From contig QXHL01000003.1 in assembly GCA_003584005.1 (NCBI GenBank), forward strand, positions 62,001 through 126,000: a stretch of DNA of 64,000 nt. Reading direction: 5' to 3'. The stretch's first letter is position 1, and the number at the start of each line of letters is the position of its first letter. A program made the position numbers and the translations under genes. This DNA comes from Alicyclobacillaceae bacterium I2511. GTDB taxonomy: Bacteria > Bacillota > Bacilli > Alicyclobacillales > Alicyclobacillaceae. Below the pieces are notes generated by a model. It was not told the DNA's origin. It made no database searches and saw only the letters and a program-made list of their open reading frames with translations. Below are positions 28,510 through 40,087 of this stretch, piece after piece.

Positions 28510-28986
28510 CTACCCCATCCGTGCAGCAGACATTCGCTTCAAGGAAGGAACATAATCCAGCGGCAACTCTTCTTGCATGACATCGTCCAATGTCAAACTA
28601 TCCAGTGAACGAGTAATCGCATCCATCACGCGCAACCATACGTTGCGCGTGTGACACACCCCATACTGCCGGCACAGCTTTTCTGGATCCCCTGCTTGTT
28701 GGTCTATGCACTCAATCGGAGCCAAAGAACCTTCTAAAACACGAACCAGTTCTCCCACGGAGATCTCCGCTGCAGGTCGACTTAACAAATACCCCCCATT
28801 GGCTCCACGCACACTTTTAACAAACCCGTTTTTACGCAATTGCGCTACAATCTGATCTAGAAATTGCTCGGGTATCCCTTCTTTTTCCGCAATGGAGGGC
28901 AAGGGAACCGCCCGCTGATGACCCGCAAGTTGTGCCAGAGAAACCATAGCCCGCAATCCATATTCTGTTCGGCGTGACACTTTCAC
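28510..28986 (-). CDS. Rrf2-family transcriptional regulator with Fe-S type cysteines
   Basis: 158-residue winged-helix repressor of the Rrf2/IscR/CymR family. DNA-binding part VSRRTEYGLRAMVSLAQLAG, then IPEQFLDQIVAQLRKNGFVKSVRGANGGYLL. Three cysteines in the cluster region (ECIDQQAGDPEKLCRQYGVC, near residues 92-111) match the [2Fe-2S] pattern of IscR-type members rather than cysteine-less CymR. Start is the GTG at 28986 because AGGGGG lies just upstream. It sits 32 bases after sufB on the same strand, so it is probably the last gene of the suf operon and may feed back on it. Confidence 0.88.
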   Translation of the reverse strand: MKVSRRTEYGLRAMVSLAQLAGHQRAVPLPSIAEKEGIPEQFLDQIVAQLRKNGFVKSVRGANGGYLLSRPAAEISVGELVRVLEGSLAPIECIDQQAGDPEKLCRQYGVCHTRNVWLRVMDAITRSLDSLTLDDVMQEELPLDYVPSLKRMSAARMG

Positions 28987-29018
28987 AAACACACCCCCTG
29001 GCCTACAACAGCTCTTTA

Positions 29019-30416
29019 TCAGCCAACTGAGCCTGCCATTTCAAACTTGATGAGGCGATTCATCTCCACCGCGTACTCCATGGGCAATTCCCTTGTGAAG
29101 GGCTCAATGAAGCCCATGACAATCATTCGAGTCGCTTCTTCCTCATTTAAACCACGACTCATCAGATAAAACAGTTGCTCCTCACTGACTTTTGATACGC
29201 TTGCCTCATGTTCTAAGGTAACGGCATCGTTCTTAATTTCATTGTAGGGCAACGTATCTGACGTTGAGTTCTCATCAATAATCAGGGTGTCACACTTCAC
29301 ATTGGATTTACAATTTGTAGCACCGGGTGCGAAGCTGGTTAGACCACGGTACGTTGTCTTCCCACCCTGCTTACTAATGGACTTTGAAACAATGGTAGAA
29401 GTTGTGTTGGGGGCATTGTGAACCATTTTTGCTCCCGTGTCCTGGTGTTGACCGCGCCCTGCCACGGCAATCGACAGCACTGAACCTTTGGCCCCTTCAC
29501 CCATCAGGTATACGCTGGGATACTTCATGCTCAACTTAGACCCGATGTTGCCATCCACCCACTCCATTGTGGCATCCCTATACGCCATGGCTCGCTTCGT
29601 AACTAAATTATAGATATTAGGAGCCCAGTTTTGAATGGTGGAATAACGCACCCGTGCCCGATTGTTGACGATAATTTCTACAACAGCAGAGTGCAATGAA
29701 TTGGAACTGTAAATAGGTGCTGTACAGCCCTCCACATAGTGTACAAAACTGTCATCGTCCGCAATAATCAGGGTGCGCTCAAACTGCCCCATGTTCTCTG
29801 AGTTAATCCGAAAATAGGCCTGTAGGGGAATGTCCGAGCGCACTCCCTTAGGCATATAAATGAAGCTACCGCCGCTCCACACTGCACTGTTTAAAGCGGC
29901 AAATTTATTGTCCTCAGGAGGAATGACTGTACTGAAATACTTTTTGAAAATCTCTGGATATTCCTTAAGGGCCGTATCTGTGTCTGTAAACAAAATCCCC
30001 ATTTTTTGCAGGTCCTCGCGCAGAGAGTGGTAGACCACCTCCGACTCGTATTGAGCCTCTACCCCGCCTAAAAATTTCTGCTCGGCTTCTGGAATCCCCA
30101 ATTTATTAAAAGTGTTCTTAATTTCTTCTGGGACGTCGTCCCATGAGCGGCTGTTTTCTTCTGTGGGTTTCACGTAGTAAGTGATGTTATCAAAATCCAG
30201 GTCACCCAGGTACCCACCCCAGGAAGGCATTGGTTTACTATAGAAAATATCCAACGAACGCAGGCGAAAATCCGTCATCCATCCGGGTTCGTTTTTCATC
30301 ATGGAAATTCGTTCCACAGTCTCACGAGACAATCCTTTTGCAAACTTCATCACCGAAATATCCCGTTCGTGAAATCCATATTGGTATTCTTCCAGTTCTG
30401 GCACTGGCTTGGCCAT
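29019..30416 (-). CDS. sufB: Fe-S cluster assembly scaffold SufB
   Basis: 465 residues; scaffold of the SufBC2D complex on which Fe-S clusters form. Characteristic [21 protein letters not shown] at the N-terminus, [48 protein letters not shown], and [16 protein letters not shown] and [23 protein letters not shown] near the C-terminus. I chose the ATG at 30416 with GGGAGG upstream; the ATG at 30425 is too close to that site. Fifth gene of sufCDSUB. Confidence 0.97.
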   Translation of the reverse strand: MAKPVPELEEYQYGFHERDISVMKFAKGLSRETVERISMMKNEPGWMTDFRLRSLDIFYSKPMPSWGGYLGDLDFDNITYYVKPTEENSRSWDDVPEEIKNTFNKLGIPEAEQKFLGGVEAQYESEVVYHSLREDLQKMGILFTDTDTALKEYPEIFKKYFSTVIPPEDNKFAALNSAVWSGGSFIYMPKGVRSDIPLQAYFRINSENMGQFERTLIIADDDSFVHYVEGCTAPIYSSNSLHSAVVEIIVNNRARVRYSTIQNWAPNIYNLVTKRAMAYRDATMEWVDGNIGSKLSMKYPSVYLMGEGAKGSVLSIAVAGRGQHQDTGAKMVHNAPNTTSTIVSKSISKQGGKTTYRGLTSFAPGATNCKSNVKCDTLIIDENSTSDTLPYNEIKNDAVTLEHEASVSKVSEEQLFYLMSRGLNEEEATRMIVMGFIEPFTRELPMEYAVEMNRLIKFEMAGSVG

Positions 30417-30511
30417 GACCCACATAACCTCCCTTAATGCCTACTTTGTAAAAAATTTATTCAAAAATTCCGCTCAAACCTTTCCTTTAAAAAGTGTTGC
30501 ATTCAGTTCAA

Positions 30512-32174
<1,663 letters not shown>

Positions 32175-33455
32175 TTAGGCCAACTCCCTGTCAATCAATT
32201 CATTGGCCAGTTCCTGCACGAGTGCAGAGGGTATGGCCAGCACCATCGGTGCCACGTGGCCCCAAACAATCATGCGCATTGCCTCACGGCGGGAAATTCC
32301 GCGAGATTCCAAATAATAAACCTGTTCTTCGTCCAACTGGCCTACGCTGGCCGCGTGGCCACATCGTTGTACATCATTTTCATCTATGAGCAACATTGGA
32401 ATGGCATCTGCCCTAGCATGTGGATCCAACATCACCATGCGATCCGTTTGTTCACTGCCTGCGCCAATGGCTCCTTTAAAAATATGCGTGGAAGTCCGGT
32501 ACACCGAATATGCACGCCCACGCAAAACCCCCTGCAGGACCATGTCACTTTCCGAATGGCGCCCTTGATGCAACATGCTGGCTGTTAAATCGAAATGCTG
32601 TCGACCAAAACCAAGACCAAATCCGTGCAAAGTGGATTTTGATCCGTCCCCCTGCAGGACACTCTCCAGTAGTCCCACCGTAAAGCCGTCCCCCACGTCG
32701 CCAAACACCCAATCTACAGTGGCGTTCTTGTACACCCGCGCTCGACGCACCGTAAAATAAGTGGGGCCCTTGCGGTATTGTGTCAAACATGAAACCGTCA
32801 GGTGCGCTTCCGGGTGTGCCACCACTTCCAGTACGTCCGTATGAATTTTATCGGTTTGCAGGCTGTCCCCTGCCACCAGAACTTCCACAATGGACCCGCG
32901 ACTGCCCTCCCCCGCAACCACCAGAGAATGGGGTGCCCCCCCTGCAGCACCGTCTGTGAACTCGTAAATGTAGTGGATTGTTGGTTCTACCTGCACACCA
33001 TCTGGGATGTACAAAAACACTCCATTTATCCAAACTGCAGCATTGAGTGCCGTCCACTTGCTCTCTTTTGCAGTCACTACCGAACCCAAATATCGCTGTA
33101 CCAAGTCCCCATGCTCCACCACTGCGCGCTGCAGGTCACACAGTAATACGCCCGCCTGCACCAATGTGTCGGGGAGAAAGGTGGAAACAACCTGCCCATC
33201 CTGAATATGCACCCTTGGCTGTTGTTGTAATTGCGACAACACCGATTCAGACAGCCCAGAAGAGGACTGAACCTCACCTTTTAGCGGGTCGATATCCCAG
33301 GAACGTCGACTCAGATCTGTCTTTTCTAAGCGTGGCACTTTCGCTTCTGTATATGTCTGCCATGCCTCCAACCGTTGCTGCAAAAGCCACTCCGGTTCGT
33401 GAAAACGGGCCGAAATGTCTGTGACAAGCGGGGAGGTTGCCACTGTCTGTTCCAT
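32175..33455 (-). CDS. sufD: Fe-S cluster assembly protein SufD
   Basis: 426 residues, SufB paralogue that pairs with SufB and the SufC ATPase. C-terminal family pattern GVLRGRAYSVYRTSTHIFKG, DPHARADAIPMLLIDENDVQRCGHAASVGQLDEEQVYYLESRG and EAMRMIVWG. Ends in IPSALVQELANELIDRELA. The ATG at 33455 has AAGGGGGA 9 bases upstream; the first ATG at 33464 is too close to it. Between sufC and sufS. Confidence 0.94.
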   Translation of the reverse strand: MEQTVATSPLVTDISARFHEPEWLLQQRLEAWQTYTEAKVPRLEKTDLSRRSWDIDPLKGEVQSSSGLSESVLSQLQQQPRVHIQDGQVVSTFLPDTLVQAGVLLCDLQRAVVEHGDLVQRYLGSVVTAKESKWTALNAAVWINGVFLYIPDGVQVEPTIHYIYEFTDGAAGGAPHSLVVAGEGSRGSIVEVLVAGDSLQTDKIHTDVLEVVAHPEAHLTVSCLTQYRKGPTYFTVRRARVYKNATVDWVFGDVGDGFTVGLLESVLQGDGSKSTLHGFGLGFGRQHFDLTASMLHQGRHSESDMVLQGVLRGRAYSVYRTSTHIFKGAIGAGSEQTDRMVMLDPHARADAIPMLLIDENDVQRCGHAASVGQLDEEQVYYLESRGISRREAMRMIVWGHVAPMVLAIPSALVQELANELIDRELA

Positions 33456-33470
33456 GGTTGTCATTCCCCC

Positions 33471-34256
33471 TTACGCTGGCGCGCCTACCGTCTCATCTTC
33501 AATACCCAGTTCTTGTTTTAACCAATCATAACCTTCTGCTTCCAACTGTGCCGCCAATTCATGTCCGCCAGAGCGAACAATCTTCCCTTGCATCATCACG
33601 TGCACAAAATCCGGTACGATATGCTGCAGTAGTCGTTGATAGTGTGTAATAATGAGAAAGCCAACTTCTGAAGACCGCAAATCATTGACTGCTTGCCCCA
33701 CAATTTTTAGCGCATCGATATCCAAACCAGAATCAATTTCATCCAAAATGGCGATGCGAGGATTTAAGACACTCATCTGCAAAATCTCATTACGCTTTTT
33801 TTCGCCGCCTGAAAATCCTTCATTGAGATAGCGGTCTGCAAAAGAAGGATCAATGCTCAATTGTTTCATTTTGCTCATGAGCATGCGGTGAAATTTAATC
33901 ACTGGCATCTCATGCCCCTCCCCCAAACGGGCATTGACCGCTGTGCGCAAAAAGTTAGCATTTGAAACACCAGGAACTTCAGCAGGATACTGCATAGCCA
34001 AAAATAGACCCGCCCGTGCCCGCTCGTCCACCGACATCGCAAGTAAGTCCTGCCCGTCGAGTTGGACCTGTCCCCCTACCACTTGATACGTAGGGTTACC
34101 CATAAGCGCTGAAGCTAAAGTGCTTTTTCCGGTACCATTTGGTCCCATAATTGCATGAATTTCTCCACCTTTAACCGTCAAATCGAGACCCCGCACGATT
34201 TCTCGGCCTTCGACGGCAACGTGGAGTTGTTTGATTTCAAATACTGGAGCCGCCAT
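33471..34256 (-). CDS. sufC: Fe-S assembly ATPase SufC
   Basis: 261-residue ABC-type ATPase that drives SufBCD. Walker A GPNGTGKSTLASALMG near residue 37, SufC-specific LFLAMQYPAEVPGVSNANFLR, ABC signature FSGGEKKRNEILQM near 147, Walker B ILDEIDSGLDIDALK near 170, and a conserved IITHYQRLL. Start is the ATG at 34256 following AAGGAAGGG; the frame runs upstream without a better site. First gene of sufCDSUB. Confidence 0.96.
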   Translation of the reverse strand: MAAPVFEIKQLHVAVEGREIVRGLDLTVKGGEIHAIMGPNGTGKSTLASALMGNPTYQVVGGQVQLDGQDLLAMSVDERARAGLFLAMQYPAEVPGVSNANFLRTAVNARLGEGHEMPVIKFHRMLMSKMKQLSIDPSFADRYLNEGFSGGEKKRNEILQMSVLNPRIAILDEIDSGLDIDALKIVGQAVNDLRSSEVGFLIITHYQRLLQHIVPDFVHVMMQGKIVRSGGHELAAQLEAEGYDWLKQELGIEDETVGAPA

Positions 34257-34511
34257 GACGGACCACCCTTCCTTTAACTCAACCAGGCCTGCACAGTGTG
34301 TGCGTGGACCTGTTACACAGGTAATGTTGACTACATAAGTCACCTTTGCACGTCAAGCATAACATATCCCACATCAATTTCAAGCTATCCCATTAAGCTA
34401 CCCCATCTATTTCAAACCACTTAAACTCGAACCCTTGCAATGCAAAGACCGCGACAAACTGTGACGAGAAATTCTATTCAATAACAATCCATGTGCATCA
34501 AAACTGATCCA

Positions 34512-34820
34512 TCAAAACAGGTATTTAAACACCAGTTTAGCTTCCTCAGACATCATTTCTTTATCCCAGGGTGGATCAAAAGTGAGCTCAATTTCCGCTT
34601 TCTCTACACCAGGTAAAGACTCAACTTGATCAATAGCTTGTCTCTGGATGTCTTCAAATAGCGGACACCCCATGGCCGTTAGCGTCATTGTGATTTTTAC
34701 ATACTTTCCATCTTCCGAGACATCTATCCCATAAATCATTCCCAGATTAACCACATCAATTTGAATTTCCGGGTCCAACACATCCATCAACACGGTGCGT
34801 ACCATATCTTCTGTCACCAC
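34512..34820 (-). CDS. SufT-like MIP18/DUF59 protein
   Basis: 102 residues of the DUF59 (MIP18/PaaD/SufT) family linked to Fe-S protein maturation. Signature VLDPEIQIDVVNLGMIYGIDV at residues 14-34, then MTLTAMGCPLFEDIQ with the conserved Cys, and ELTFDPPWDKEMMSEEAK. GTG start after GGAGGGGGAAGGTGA. It lies 250 bases upstream of sufC on the same strand but as its own unit, supporting a role as an auxiliary maturation factor. Confidence 0.9.
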   Translation of the reverse strand: MVTEDMVRTVLMDVLDPEIQIDVVNLGMIYGIDVSEDGKYVKITMTLTAMGCPLFEDIQRQAIDQVESLPGVEKAEIELTFDPPWDKEMMSEEAKLVFKYLF

Positions 34821-35024
34821 AGTGATTCACCTTCCCCCTCCAAAAGACTCAAACAATTTCCTCATTCACATTAACGCAAGGCTGGGTCATTCGTCCAGTC
34901 ACAATCCATCAAAATCGGTGCCCACCCAGACGAAGTGTATGGGTTAATTCCGGCTTATAGTGTAGATCAGTGGGGTCAGGGGTGCAACGTAAACAAACCC
35001 ACGCACTTAGAAGAATTATTGGGG

Positions 35025-35345
35025 TCATGAATCTAAGCTCTCTCCCGGCATGATTTTGCGAATTTGTTTGCGCCGAGTTGGTCGAGGTTCCATGCTCCCC
35101 ACACCCAAATTCAGATTAGGATTCCGTTGAGCTACATTGAGGTGATTTTTAATTTTGCGGGTATCCGAGGGTGCGATTCGCCAACTACGTTGCCCAAATA
35201 AGAAAGATTCTGCGCTCAACTCCCCCCTTCTGGACAATTGTTCCACAGCCTCCCGCACCGCCGTAACGGGTTGTCCAAACATTTCAGCCAACTCTGTGAG
35301 ACTAAACCGTGTGGTCAAAGTCTGTATGCCCTCCAGTTTGCGCAC
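35025..35345 (-). CDS. Small protein with winged-helix-like N-terminus (ECF operon)
   Basis: 106 residues. The N-terminal 60 look like a DNA-binding or peptide-binding helical domain (FSLTELAEMFGQPVTAVREAVEQLSRRGEL); the C-terminal part is basic (PRPTRRKQIRKIMPGE). No family recognised. It follows the anti-sigma candidate by 6 bases, so it belongs to the sigma-factor operon. Could modulate that system. Confidence 0.6.
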   Translation of the reverse strand: MRKLEGIQTLTTRFSLTELAEMFGQPVTAVREAVEQLSRRGELSAESFLFGQRSWRIAPSDTRKIKNHLNVAQRNPNLNLGVGSMEPRPTRRKQIRKIMPGESLDS

Positions 35346-35351
35346 ATCTTT

Positions 35352-36434
35352 TTAATTGCTTTTGCCAGAAGCGCCCCCGCCTGGTTGCCAAATCAAAGTA
35401 ACATAACTATTCAACTGCTGAAATGAAGTCTTTGCCCCTGCCACCAATTGAAAAGACACCTCAGCGCTTTGTCCTGGTGCCAGTGTGCTCGGACCGTCCG
35501 TAGGCTGCACCGTGGACAAAAAGCGAACCACCTGCGGCCCCGTCCAATCCAATCCCAAAGATGGATTCCCCGTATTTCCCAAAGAAGTGGGTGCAAACCA
35601 CACCAATGCCCAGGTTTTCCTTAAGGGAAGTTGAATAGCCGAGACGTTTGTCACATGTGCATCCACCCGCAGTGATTGGCCTGTGCTCCAACGACTGAGC
35701 ACCTGTGCAGCAACATTACTAATTTTAACTTGGGGACGGGTCCACACTTGATCCGCTTGCGGAGGCGGAACCAGCCCTGTACGATAAAATACCAGACTTG
35801 GTTGTTCATCTAAATGTCCCGAGGCGTTTTCCGGTGCTCCAATGGGTAGAAAAGACCAGGACACCGACTGCCCCGGCAAAATCACTTGGTCGGGGGGTTC
35901 CACAAAAGCTGCCCAATCTGCCGTTGTTAAGGGATCTTCACTCACGCCTTGAGCATTGCCCCCAGGAGAGAACGCTAAAACGCCAAACAAATCCCGAGGT
36001 CTCAATGGAGTTGTTCCCATATTGGTTAACATTGCCTGTACCAGGTGGCCCTGTTGTGTGCCAGCTTGCTTCTCCACACCAATATACCCCACACTAATAT
36101 CGGCTGCTTGCAATCCATAGGTACCCGCCAAAGGCTGTGCGGCCGTTTCTGCAGCCGTCGGTAGTCCAAGAATATCTGTGGTCCCACGCTGTCCAAACTG
36201 CCACGCGGAAAATACCATCGCCATTGCAGCTACCGAACCCACACCTGCGACCAGCCAAGATTGCCAACGCAGACGACGATGTGTGCGATGTGGTATAACA
36301 TTGGACGACAAATTTTGGTTTGCATCCTGCCCCATCGTTCGGGCTTTATGTAAAATTTGTCGCTGCAATTCCTCAGAAAAGGGTACCCGGGTAATCCGAC
36401 TCATCTTCCGTCTAAGATCGTCCTCTTGCCTCAC
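35352..36434 (-). CDS. Membrane-anchored anti-sigma factor candidate
   Basis: 360 residues: a cytosolic N-terminus of about 55 residues (RKMSRITRVPFSEELQRQI), one membrane segment (WLVAGVGSVAAMAMVFSAWQF, about residues 59-79) and a 280-residue outer part containing Ig-like stretches (VKISNVAAQVLSRWSTGQSLRVDAHVTNVS) and a Gly-rich end. It overlaps the sigma factor stop by GTGA, the usual sigma/anti-sigma arrangement. No HXXXCXXC zinc motif is present, so it is not a ZAS-type anti-sigma. Role inferred from position and topology. Confidence 0.65.
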   Translation of the reverse strand: MRQEDDLRRKMSRITRVPFSEELQRQILHKARTMGQDANQNLSSNVIPHRTHRRLRWQSWLVAGVGSVAAMAMVFSAWQFGQRGTTDILGLPTAAETAAQPLAGTYGLQAADISVGYIGVEKQAGTQQGHLVQAMLTNMGTTPLRPRDLFGVLAFSPGGNAQGVSEDPLTTADWAAFVEPPDQVILPGQSVSWSFLPIGAPENASGHLDEQPSLVFYRTGLVPPPQADQVWTRPQVKISNVAAQVLSRWSTGQSLRVDAHVTNVSAIQLPLRKTWALVWFAPTSLGNTGNPSLGLDWTGPQVVRFLSTVQPTDGPSTLAPGQSAEVSFQLVAGAKTSFQQLNSYVTLIWQPGGGASGKSN

Positions 36435-36967
36435 AAGGGGTCCCCTCCCTCCAAAAGTTTGCGCAACTGCTGGCGGCCACGATGCAGACGAGTTCGCACA
36501 GATTCCTCCGTAATCCCTAAAGCTGCAGCAATATCTCGCTGGCTCAACTCCCGTAGATAATACAACACCAGCACTTCTCGATACTTAAGCGGCAGTTGAA
36601 ACACGGAATGCCACAGTTCATCCTTGGCCAGCTGGTTCATCACCTGTGCTTCTGGGGTCTCAGTTCCAGACAAACTCTCAAATGGGCTGGGGTCCTGTAA
36701 TTCGTGGCGAAACGCCCACGAACGAAGATAATCTTTTGCCCGATTTGCAGTAATGGCCAACAGCCAGGTTCTCACAGACCCTTCTCCCCGGAACCCATCC
36801 ATATTTTGAAAGGCACGTAAAAAAACGTCCTGTGCAATGTCTTGTGCTAAATGATAATTATTTACATAAGTGTACGCCAAGTGGATGACATCCGCTCCAT
36901 ACGCCTGCATCCATTCCTCTAAACATTGGACGGCCGCTTCGGAGCTGGCGTGTCTGCCTTCCTCCAC
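36431..36967 (-). CDS. ECF-type sigma-70 family RNA polymerase sigma factor
   Basis: 178 residues with region 2 (LAYTYVNNYHLAQDIAQDVFLRAFQNMDGFRGEGSVRTWLLAITANRAKDYLR, residues about 30-82) and region 4 (LPLKYREVLVLYYLRELSQRDIAAALGITEESVRTRLHRGRQQLRKLL, about 124-172). No region 1.1 or 3, so extracytoplasmic-function class. GTG start with GGGAGGTG 9 bases upstream. First gene of the three-gene unit with the membrane anti-sigma candidate. The regulon is not evident. Confidence 0.92.
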   Translation of the reverse strand: MEEGRHASSEAAVQCLEEWMQAYGADVIHLAYTYVNNYHLAQDIAQDVFLRAFQNMDGFRGEGSVRTWLLAITANRAKDYLRSWAFRHELQDPSPFESLSGTETPEAQVMNQLAKDELWHSVFQLPLKYREVLVLYYLRELSQRDIAAALGITEESVRTRLHRGRQQLRKLLEGGDPL

Positions 36968-37255
36968 GCAGGGGGCACCTCCCTACCGGCTCCATAATAA
37001 TCGACGGAGCAAACCGGCTTTAGGTGACAGACCTACAACATTGAAACAAGTCCGTCCTTTCACGAGTCTACCACATTCACAAACGCAGCGCAGAACCCAA
37101 GATTTTCCTACACAGCACATATCGATTTTTCACAAGGAAACCCAATAAATTAAAATAATAGGTAACGAAGAAATGACAGTTAGGTGAACAGCAATTGTTC
37201 CACACCTTGTGCTATGGTAAACTGCTTAGGATAAAATTGGGGTGATGATGATTTT

Positions 37256-38368
37256 ATGTATCGGCTAATTCGCTCACTGCTCTTTCAACTCCATCCTGAG
37301 ACGGCCCACCGGATGACCTTTTGGGGACTAACTTTCTTTCCGGGAATGGTACGTTTGCTGGCACCGCCACTGCAGGTTCCTAAAATTCTGGCTCAGGACC
37401 TCTGGGGGTTACAATTTTCTCACCCCATTGGCCTAGGCGCCGGAATGGATAAAGATGGGGTGGCCATCAACGGTTTGCTGACGGCCGGGTTCTCTTTTCT
37501 TGAAGTCGGCACAGTCACACCCCAACCCCAACCAGGAAATCCCAAACCACGCTTGTTTCGATTGGTTCAAGACGAAGCCCTCATTAACCGAATGGGATTC
37601 AACAATCAGGGCATGGAGGCACTTCGCCAAAACTTGCTGCGCCGACGTCGAGCGGGAATTGTAGGCATTAATATTGGCAAGAACAAGGTCACCCCAAACA
37701 CCCAAGCGGTGTTTGATTATACCCAATTGGTCAATGAGTTGTATCTGCTTGCTGATTTTTTTGTCATTAATGTCAGTTCGCCAAACACTCCAGGTTTACG
37801 AGATCTACAAACCACTGAAGCCCTATTGCCCTTAGCAGAGCAGGTGGTGCGGGCTCGAGACAGACAATTTGCGCTGCACCAAGACCGTATCCGGCCACAT
37901 CGCCCGGCAATTTTAGTAAAAATTGCTCCTGACCTCACTGACGATGCCATCACAGAACTGTCCCGCCAACTGCTACAGGTTCCTATTGATGGCTTTGTGG
38001 CCACCAACACCACCATCACAAGAAATTTCCAACTCAGCAGCCCACATGCTGGTGAGCCCGGTGGATTAAGCGGGCACCCTTTGCGTCAGCGTTCCACAGA
38101 TGTGGTTCGCTTGGTCTACCAGGCCACCTCTGGTCATGTTCCAATTGTGGCTTCTGGGGGTGTCTTTAATGCCGCAGATGCCTATGAAAAGATCTGTGCT
38201 GGGGCAAGTTTAGTTGAACTATACACCGGTTTTATTTATCGCGGTCCCAGGGTTATTGAGGAAATTGTTACCGGACTCGCTAACCTGTTGCAGAGAGATG
38301 GCTTTTCCCACATCCAAGCAGCTGTGGGTTCACAATCAGTTCAGACATCCTCAGTTACCCATGATTAA
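37256..38368 (+). CDS. pyrD: Dihydroorotate dehydrogenase (quinone), class 2
   Basis: 370-residue FMN enzyme of pyrimidine synthesis that passes electrons to the quinone pool. Membrane-association helices at the N-terminus (MYRLIRSLLFQLHPETAHRM), then PIGLGAGMDKDGVAINGL, GFSFLEVGTVTPQPQPGNPKPRLFRL, MGFNNQGM, VNVSSPNTPGLRDLQ with the class 2 catalytic Ser, and VATNTTITR. A lone pyr gene, not in a pyr operon, as often seen for class 2 enzymes. A weak terminator follows at 38418-38446. Confidence 0.95.
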   Translation: MYRLIRSLLFQLHPETAHRMTFWGLTFFPGMVRLLAPPLQVPKILAQDLWGLQFSHPIGLGAGMDKDGVAINGLLTAGFSFLEVGTVTPQPQPGNPKPRLFRLVQDEALINRMGFNNQGMEALRQNLLRRRRAGIVGINIGKNKVTPNTQAVFDYTQLVNELYLLADFFVINVSSPNTPGLRDLQTTEALLPLAEQVVRARDRQFALHQDRIRPHRPAILVKIAPDLTDDAITELSRQLLQVPIDGFVATNTTITRNFQLSSPHAGEPGGLSGHPLRQRSTDVVRLVYQATSGHVPIVASGGVFNAADAYEKICAGASLVELYTGFIYRGPRVIEEIVTGLANLLQRDGFSHIQAAVGSQSVQTSSVTHD

Positions 38369-38417
38369 ATTTCACCATTTGCCTGGAAAATTCCTCAATA
38401 AAGACTTGCCAATAAAG

Positions 38418-38446
38418 ATGTCTGTTCTGTGAGCAGATATTTTTTG
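38418..38446 (+). terminator. Weak hairpin terminator after pyrD
   Basis: ATGTCTG (38418-38424) pairs with CAGATAT (38434-38440) including a G-U pair, followed by TTTTT. Confidence 0.5.
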
Positions 38447-38611
38447 TAAAGCAATATGTATAAAAATATCTAATTACAATTTTATTATATTTTCTTCGAA
38501 TTCTTTCCATTGACTTTTTAATTCGACATTCTTTGCACTAGTAACGGGAATATTATTGCGATAAAATGAATTTGGAAGTCTTAAAAGTTGTAATTGAAGG
38601 AGGAACTAAAA

Positions 38612-39220
38612 TTGGCCCATGAGTTACCGCCGCTCCCCTATGCATATGATGCATTGGAGCCCTATATCGATGAAATGACCATGAAAGTTCACCACGATGG
38701 TCACCATGGTACCTATGTCAAAAACTTGAATGCTGCCTTGGAAGGACACCCCGAGTTGCAGTCCAAGTCTATTGAGGACCTGTTACATGACATTAACACC
38801 GTACCAGAGTCCATCCGCACCGCCGTCCGCAACAATGGAGGCGGCCATGCAAATCACTCCATGTTTTGGCAAATTATGAGCCCTAACGGAGGCGGTCAGC
38901 CCTCTGGTGCTTTGGCAGATGCCCTGAGCACTACCTTTGGCGGTTTTGAAAAGTTCAAGGAGGAATTTGGCAAGGCTGCTGCGACCCGTTTTGGTAGCGG
39001 TTGGGCATGGCTTGTTGTAAAGGATAGCAAATTGTCCATCATCAGTACGGCTAATCAAGACAGCCCCTACATGGAAAACCAGTTGCCAATTTTCGGCTTG
39101 GATGTGTGGGAGCACGCCTACTACCTGAAATATCAAAATCGGCGACCCGAGTACATTTCGGCGTTTTGGAATGTCATCAACTGGGCAGAAGTTGAAAAAC
39201 GCTATCAATCCGCCAAATGA
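38612..39220 (+). CDS. sodA: Superoxide dismutase (Mn/Fe family)
   Basis: 202 residues. Metal ligands follow the family order: His in [19 protein letters not shown] near residue 28, His in [14 protein letters not shown] near 82, and Asp and His in [21 protein letters not shown] near 166-170. The NGGGHANH and SPNGGG context suggests Mn, but Mn/Fe choice cannot be fixed by eye. The start is the TTG at 38612 after AAGGAGG with 8-base spacing. A strong terminator closes the gene. Confidence 0.95.
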   Translation: MAHELPPLPYAYDALEPYIDEMTMKVHHDGHHGTYVKNLNAALEGHPELQSKSIEDLLHDINTVPESIRTAVRNNGGGHANHSMFWQIMSPNGGGQPSGALADALSTTFGGFEKFKEEFGKAAATRFGSGWAWLVVKDSKLSIISTANQDSPYMENQLPIFGLDVWEHAYYLKYQNRRPEYISAFWNVINWAEVEKRYQSAK

Positions 39221-39234
39221 GTAGATTTTAAAAG

Positions 39235-39271
39235 AGGCGAGCGGGCTCCCAGGGCTCTGCTCGCCTTTTTT
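39235..39271 (+). terminator. Rho-independent terminator after sodA
   Basis: Perfect 8-bp stem AGGCGAGC (39235-39242) and GCTCGCCT (39259-39266), then TTTTTTA-type tract. Confidence 0.9.
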
Positions 39272-39317
39272 ATACTCACAAAGAAATTCCACTCACTACA
39301 GCTTATTTAGATATGGC

Positions 39318-39905
39318 TTACTTTAAATAGCGATATTCATCCACGCTGTGGTCGAAAGCCTCTAAGAAATGATCTATAAAATAGGCCACAGACGGCATAC
39401 GGTCTGCGTACACACGCACGGAAGACTCAATTTGACTCGCAGCCAATGCAAATTCCTGGTTACCCCGCCTCACCTCCTGACGACACTTACACAGAGCATC
39501 CAGTTTATCTGCTGCCTTTACGTAGTCAAACACCTCCCCTGAGCGTTGAAACCATTGTTCATACATTGGCTGCAGGGCATTGGGCAGCGTGTTGCGCAAT
39601 TGTTTTTCTGCCACTTGTTCCAAGTGAGAAAATGCTTGCTCCACCTCAACACTGTATTTTTTCACCGGTGCTATCACATCGGTTAAAATACACTCTGAGG
39701 CATCGTGGAGCAATGCGGCTGCGAGAATATCTGCCGTGGGCAAACTTCGATGAAATACTTCTTGTTCCACAGCACACAGGGCTTGGGCAATCAAAGCCAC
39801 GCCAAAACTGTGCTGTGCGACATCCTCAGACTGCAGGGCGTTCATGCCACTCCAGCGCAGGGTAGAACGTAGCCTATATACCAAAGCGAAAAATGGGCTT
39901 TGCAT
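39318..39905 (-). CDS. YfbR-like HD-domain 5'-deoxynucleotidase
   Basis: 195-residue HD-superfamily phosphohydrolase like YfbR, which dephosphorylates deoxynucleoside monophosphates. Metal ligands: His in SEDVAQHSFGVALIA near residue 32, the HD pair in LAAALLHDASECIL near 67-68 and a later Asp in YVKAADKLDALCKC near 130. The ILTDVIAPVKKY segment is also typical. ATG after AGGAGATC. Converges on sodA. Confidence 0.85.
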   Translation of the reverse strand: MQSPFFALVYRLRSTLRWSGMNALQSEDVAQHSFGVALIAQALCAVEQEVFHRSLPTADILAAALLHDASECILTDVIAPVKKYSVEVEQAFSHLEQVAEKQLRNTLPNALQPMYEQWFQRSGEVFDYVKAADKLDALCKCRQEVRRGNQEFALAASQIESSVRVYADRMPSVAYFIDHFLEAFDHSVDEYRYLK

Positions 39906-40087
39906 TAGAACAGATCTCCTCCAAATTCAGGCACAGCCGAACTACTTTATCCGTAAATCGGCCTTCACCCGACGGTCTGAATCCTACACAAATTCATGAT
40001 ACACCTGTGGACTGCCCACGTGGGCAAATAGTCCCACATGCGCACTGTGGAACAAATTTGTGTTATGCTTTTTTTGAGGTGAAACAA

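Noticed and set aside
34876-35029. Coding-looking plus-strand frame (VYGLIPAYSVDQWGQG)
   Set aside because: No usable start codon with a ribosome site; may be a gene remnant but I cannot support it.
39893-40087. Upstream extension of the Ser/Thr-rich protein frame
   Set aside because: Overlaps the start of the YfbR-like gene on the other strand and lacks a membrane-export start; ATG 40088 has GAGGTGA and begins the signal anchor.
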